Shown: one piece after another, positions 63,143 through 64,000 of the stretch | How the letters are laid out: each line of letters opens with the position of its first letter | How positions within the stretch are numbered: the first letter of the stretch is position 1 | Source of the DNA: Gillisella terrae | GTDB taxonomy: Bacteria > Pseudomonadota > Alphaproteobacteria > Rhizobiales > Rhizobiaceae | Assembly (NCBI RefSeq): GCF_004801395.1 | Contig: NZ_SSOA01000002.1 | Location: 186,001-250,000, forward strand | Reading direction: 5' to 3' | DNA: 64,000 nt | Made by a program: the position numbers and the translations under genes | The notes under the pieces: model-generated | Told to the model about the DNA's origin: nothing | Seen by the model: the letters and a program-made list of their open reading frames with translations, nothing else | The model's database searches: none

Positions 63143-63424
63143 ATGGGTCAAGGTGATAAAAGCGGTATTTTAACACCCGCACTGTGCAGGGCCGCACGAG
63201 GCATGTTGAATTGGACGCAAACTGAACTCGCGGAACATTCCGATGTTTCCCGCAGCACCATTCGTGATTTCGAAGGGGGGCGGCACGATATTCATCGCAC
63301 CACGGCAGAGCAATTGCGTTTGGCGCTGGAAACCGGCGGCGTGGCTTTTCTTGAGATACCCGTCCACGGCTTGGGCATTTTTTTAAGAAATAGCACCTCG
63401 ATAAGTCCGATTGCCGACCTTTAA
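63143..63424 (+). CDS. XRE-family helix-turn-helix regulator
   Basis: 93 residues. HTH region: ARGMLNWTQTELAEHSDVSRSTIRDFEGGRHDIHRTTAEQLRLALETGGVAFL (about 19-70), the usual Cro/CI pattern. It starts 84 bp from the divergent antiporter gene, so it may control that gene; this is inference from position only. Confidence 0.88.
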   Translation: MGQGDKSGILTPALCRAARGMLNWTQTELAEHSDVSRSTIRDFEGGRHDIHRTTAEQLRLALETGGVAFLEIPVHGLGIFLRNSTSISPIADL

Positions 63425-63518
63425 GCCTTTTGATTGCGCCCACCGCGAGATAATTTGCGATGAGTAATCAGGCTCCACACACAGAGTCGCAACGCCTGAA
63501 ACAAGCAAGGAACAGAGC

Positions 63519-64000
63519 ATGGCCAAAGTTGCATTCATCGGATTGGGCGTCATGGGCTATCCCATGGCCGGACACCTGAAGACCAAAGGTGGACACGACG
63601 TTACGGTTTATAACCGCACAACGGCCAAGGCAGAAAACTGGGTCAAACAGTTTGGCGGTGCCCATGCTCTAACGCCAGCAGATGCCGCCAAAGATGCCGA
63701 TTTTGTTTTTACCTGCGTTGGCAATGATGATGACCTGCGTGCCGTCACCATTGGGGCTGAGGGCGTGTTTTCCAGCATGAAGCCAGGCGCTGTGCTGATT
63801 GATAACACCACAGCCTCTGCCGATGTTGCCCGTGAGCTTTACGCTTTCGCCAGGGACAAAGGCTGCGGCTTTATTGATGCACCGGTGTCAGGCGGCCAAG
63901 CCGGTGCGGAAAACGGCGTGCTCACCGTGATGTGCGGCGGCGATGAGGCGGTGTTTGCCGCAGCCAAGCCCGTGATTGAAGCCTTTGCCAGAATGATTGG
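63519..64000 (+). CDS. 3-hydroxyisobutyrate dehydrogenase-family NAD(P)-dependent oxidoreductase (partial)
   Basis: 160 codons are visible to the window edge. The Rossmann motif is GLGVMGYPMAGHL (residues 8-20), and the family substrate signature appears as FIDAPVSGGQAGAENGVLTVMCGG (about 125-148). Beta-hydroxyacid dehydrogenases are about 290 residues, so the catalytic Lys helix lies outside. The substrate (3-hydroxyisobutyrate, tartronate semialdehyde or other) cannot be decided. Confidence 0.9.
   Translation, partial: MAKVAFIGLGVMGYPMAGHLKTKGGHDVTVYNRTTAKAENWVKQFGGAHALTPADAAKDADFVFTCVGNDDDLRAVTIGAEGVFSSMKPGAVLIDNTTASADVARELYAFARDKGCGFIDAPVSGGQAGAENGVLTVMCGGDEAVFAAAKPVIEAFARMI

Noticed and set aside
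1..64000. tRNA or rRNA genes, CRISPR arrays, transposases, phage genes, toxin-antitoxin or defence islands
   Set aside because: None recognised on either strand; the repeats present are interspersed hairpin elements without regular spacers, and gene content is core-like throughout.

Overview
The window looks like chromosomal DNA of an alphaproteobacterium of the Rhizobiaceae (Agrobacterium/Allorhizobium/Rhizobium type). The reasons are a fixGHIS cluster for cbb3 oxidase maturation with an FNR/FixK-type box, the aerobic cobalamin genes cobP-cobW-cobN-cobO, a conserved crcB-pseudouridine synthase-HAD-ATP12 block, a CtrA-type box, and two families of palindromic intergenic elements of the kind common in rhizobia. 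Species cannot be fixed by eye. I see no rRNA, tRNA, CRISPR array, transposase, prophage or plasmid function. Nearly every gene has a recognisable family, so this is mostly core genome.

Layout. 1-5.6 kb (minus): 5' part of gnd, then fixG-fixH-fixI-fixS, each pair overlapping by ATGA. 5.6-8.3 kb: divergent copper exporter copA with a MerR/CueR-type promoter. 8.5-12.1 kb: a DUF1883 gene facing a minus-strand degP-like/rarA/MOSC operon. 12.3-17.3 kb (plus): small DUF genes, an asparaginase fused to a lectin-like domain, a PilZ protein and a Tat-exported CpdB. 17.4-24.7 kb (minus): cobalamin operon behind a strong promoter and a cobalamin riboswitch. 24.8-28.5 kb (minus): lipoprotein, ATP12 chaperone, HAD phosphatase, RluC-type synthase, fluoride channel CrcB. 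28.7-30.5 kb: small unknown gene and a copper-related YcnI-PCuAC fusion pair. 30.7-35.6 kb (plus): tandem glycine riboswitch and gcvT-gcvH-gcvP. 35.8-40.5 kb: orphan mini flagellar-rod protein, alaS and recA (minus). 40.7-44.6 kb: psuK-psuG, then an L,D-transpeptidase (minus). 44.9-48.1 kb: fumC and class I fumarase side by side. 48.4-54 kb: diguanylate cyclase, TMEM175-like channel, DUF971, moaA, EamA transporter, mobA, mobB. 54-59.4 kb: large Pro/Ala-rich OmpA-family protein and a polar amino acid ABC transporter without its ATPase. 59.5-64 kb: usg, TPR-methyltransferase, proline iminopeptidase remnant, Kef-type antiporter, XRE regulator and the start of a 3-hydroxyisobutyrate dehydrogenase-type gene.

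Functional themes are copper (fixI for oxidase metallation, copA for export, YcnI-PCuAC), cobalamin synthesis, glycine catabolism under riboswitch control, and molybdenum cofactor synthesis (moaA, mobA, mobB). The most unusual signals are a 170-bp palindromic mosaic element read in frame inside cobN, with a sister copy between gcvT and gcvH; a separate roughly 105-bp two-hairpin repeat present in three good copies, all in the same orientation; the asparaginase-lectin fusion; an orphan 109-residue flagellar-rod-like protein; and a full CtrA-type site with tandem hairpins ahead of usg.
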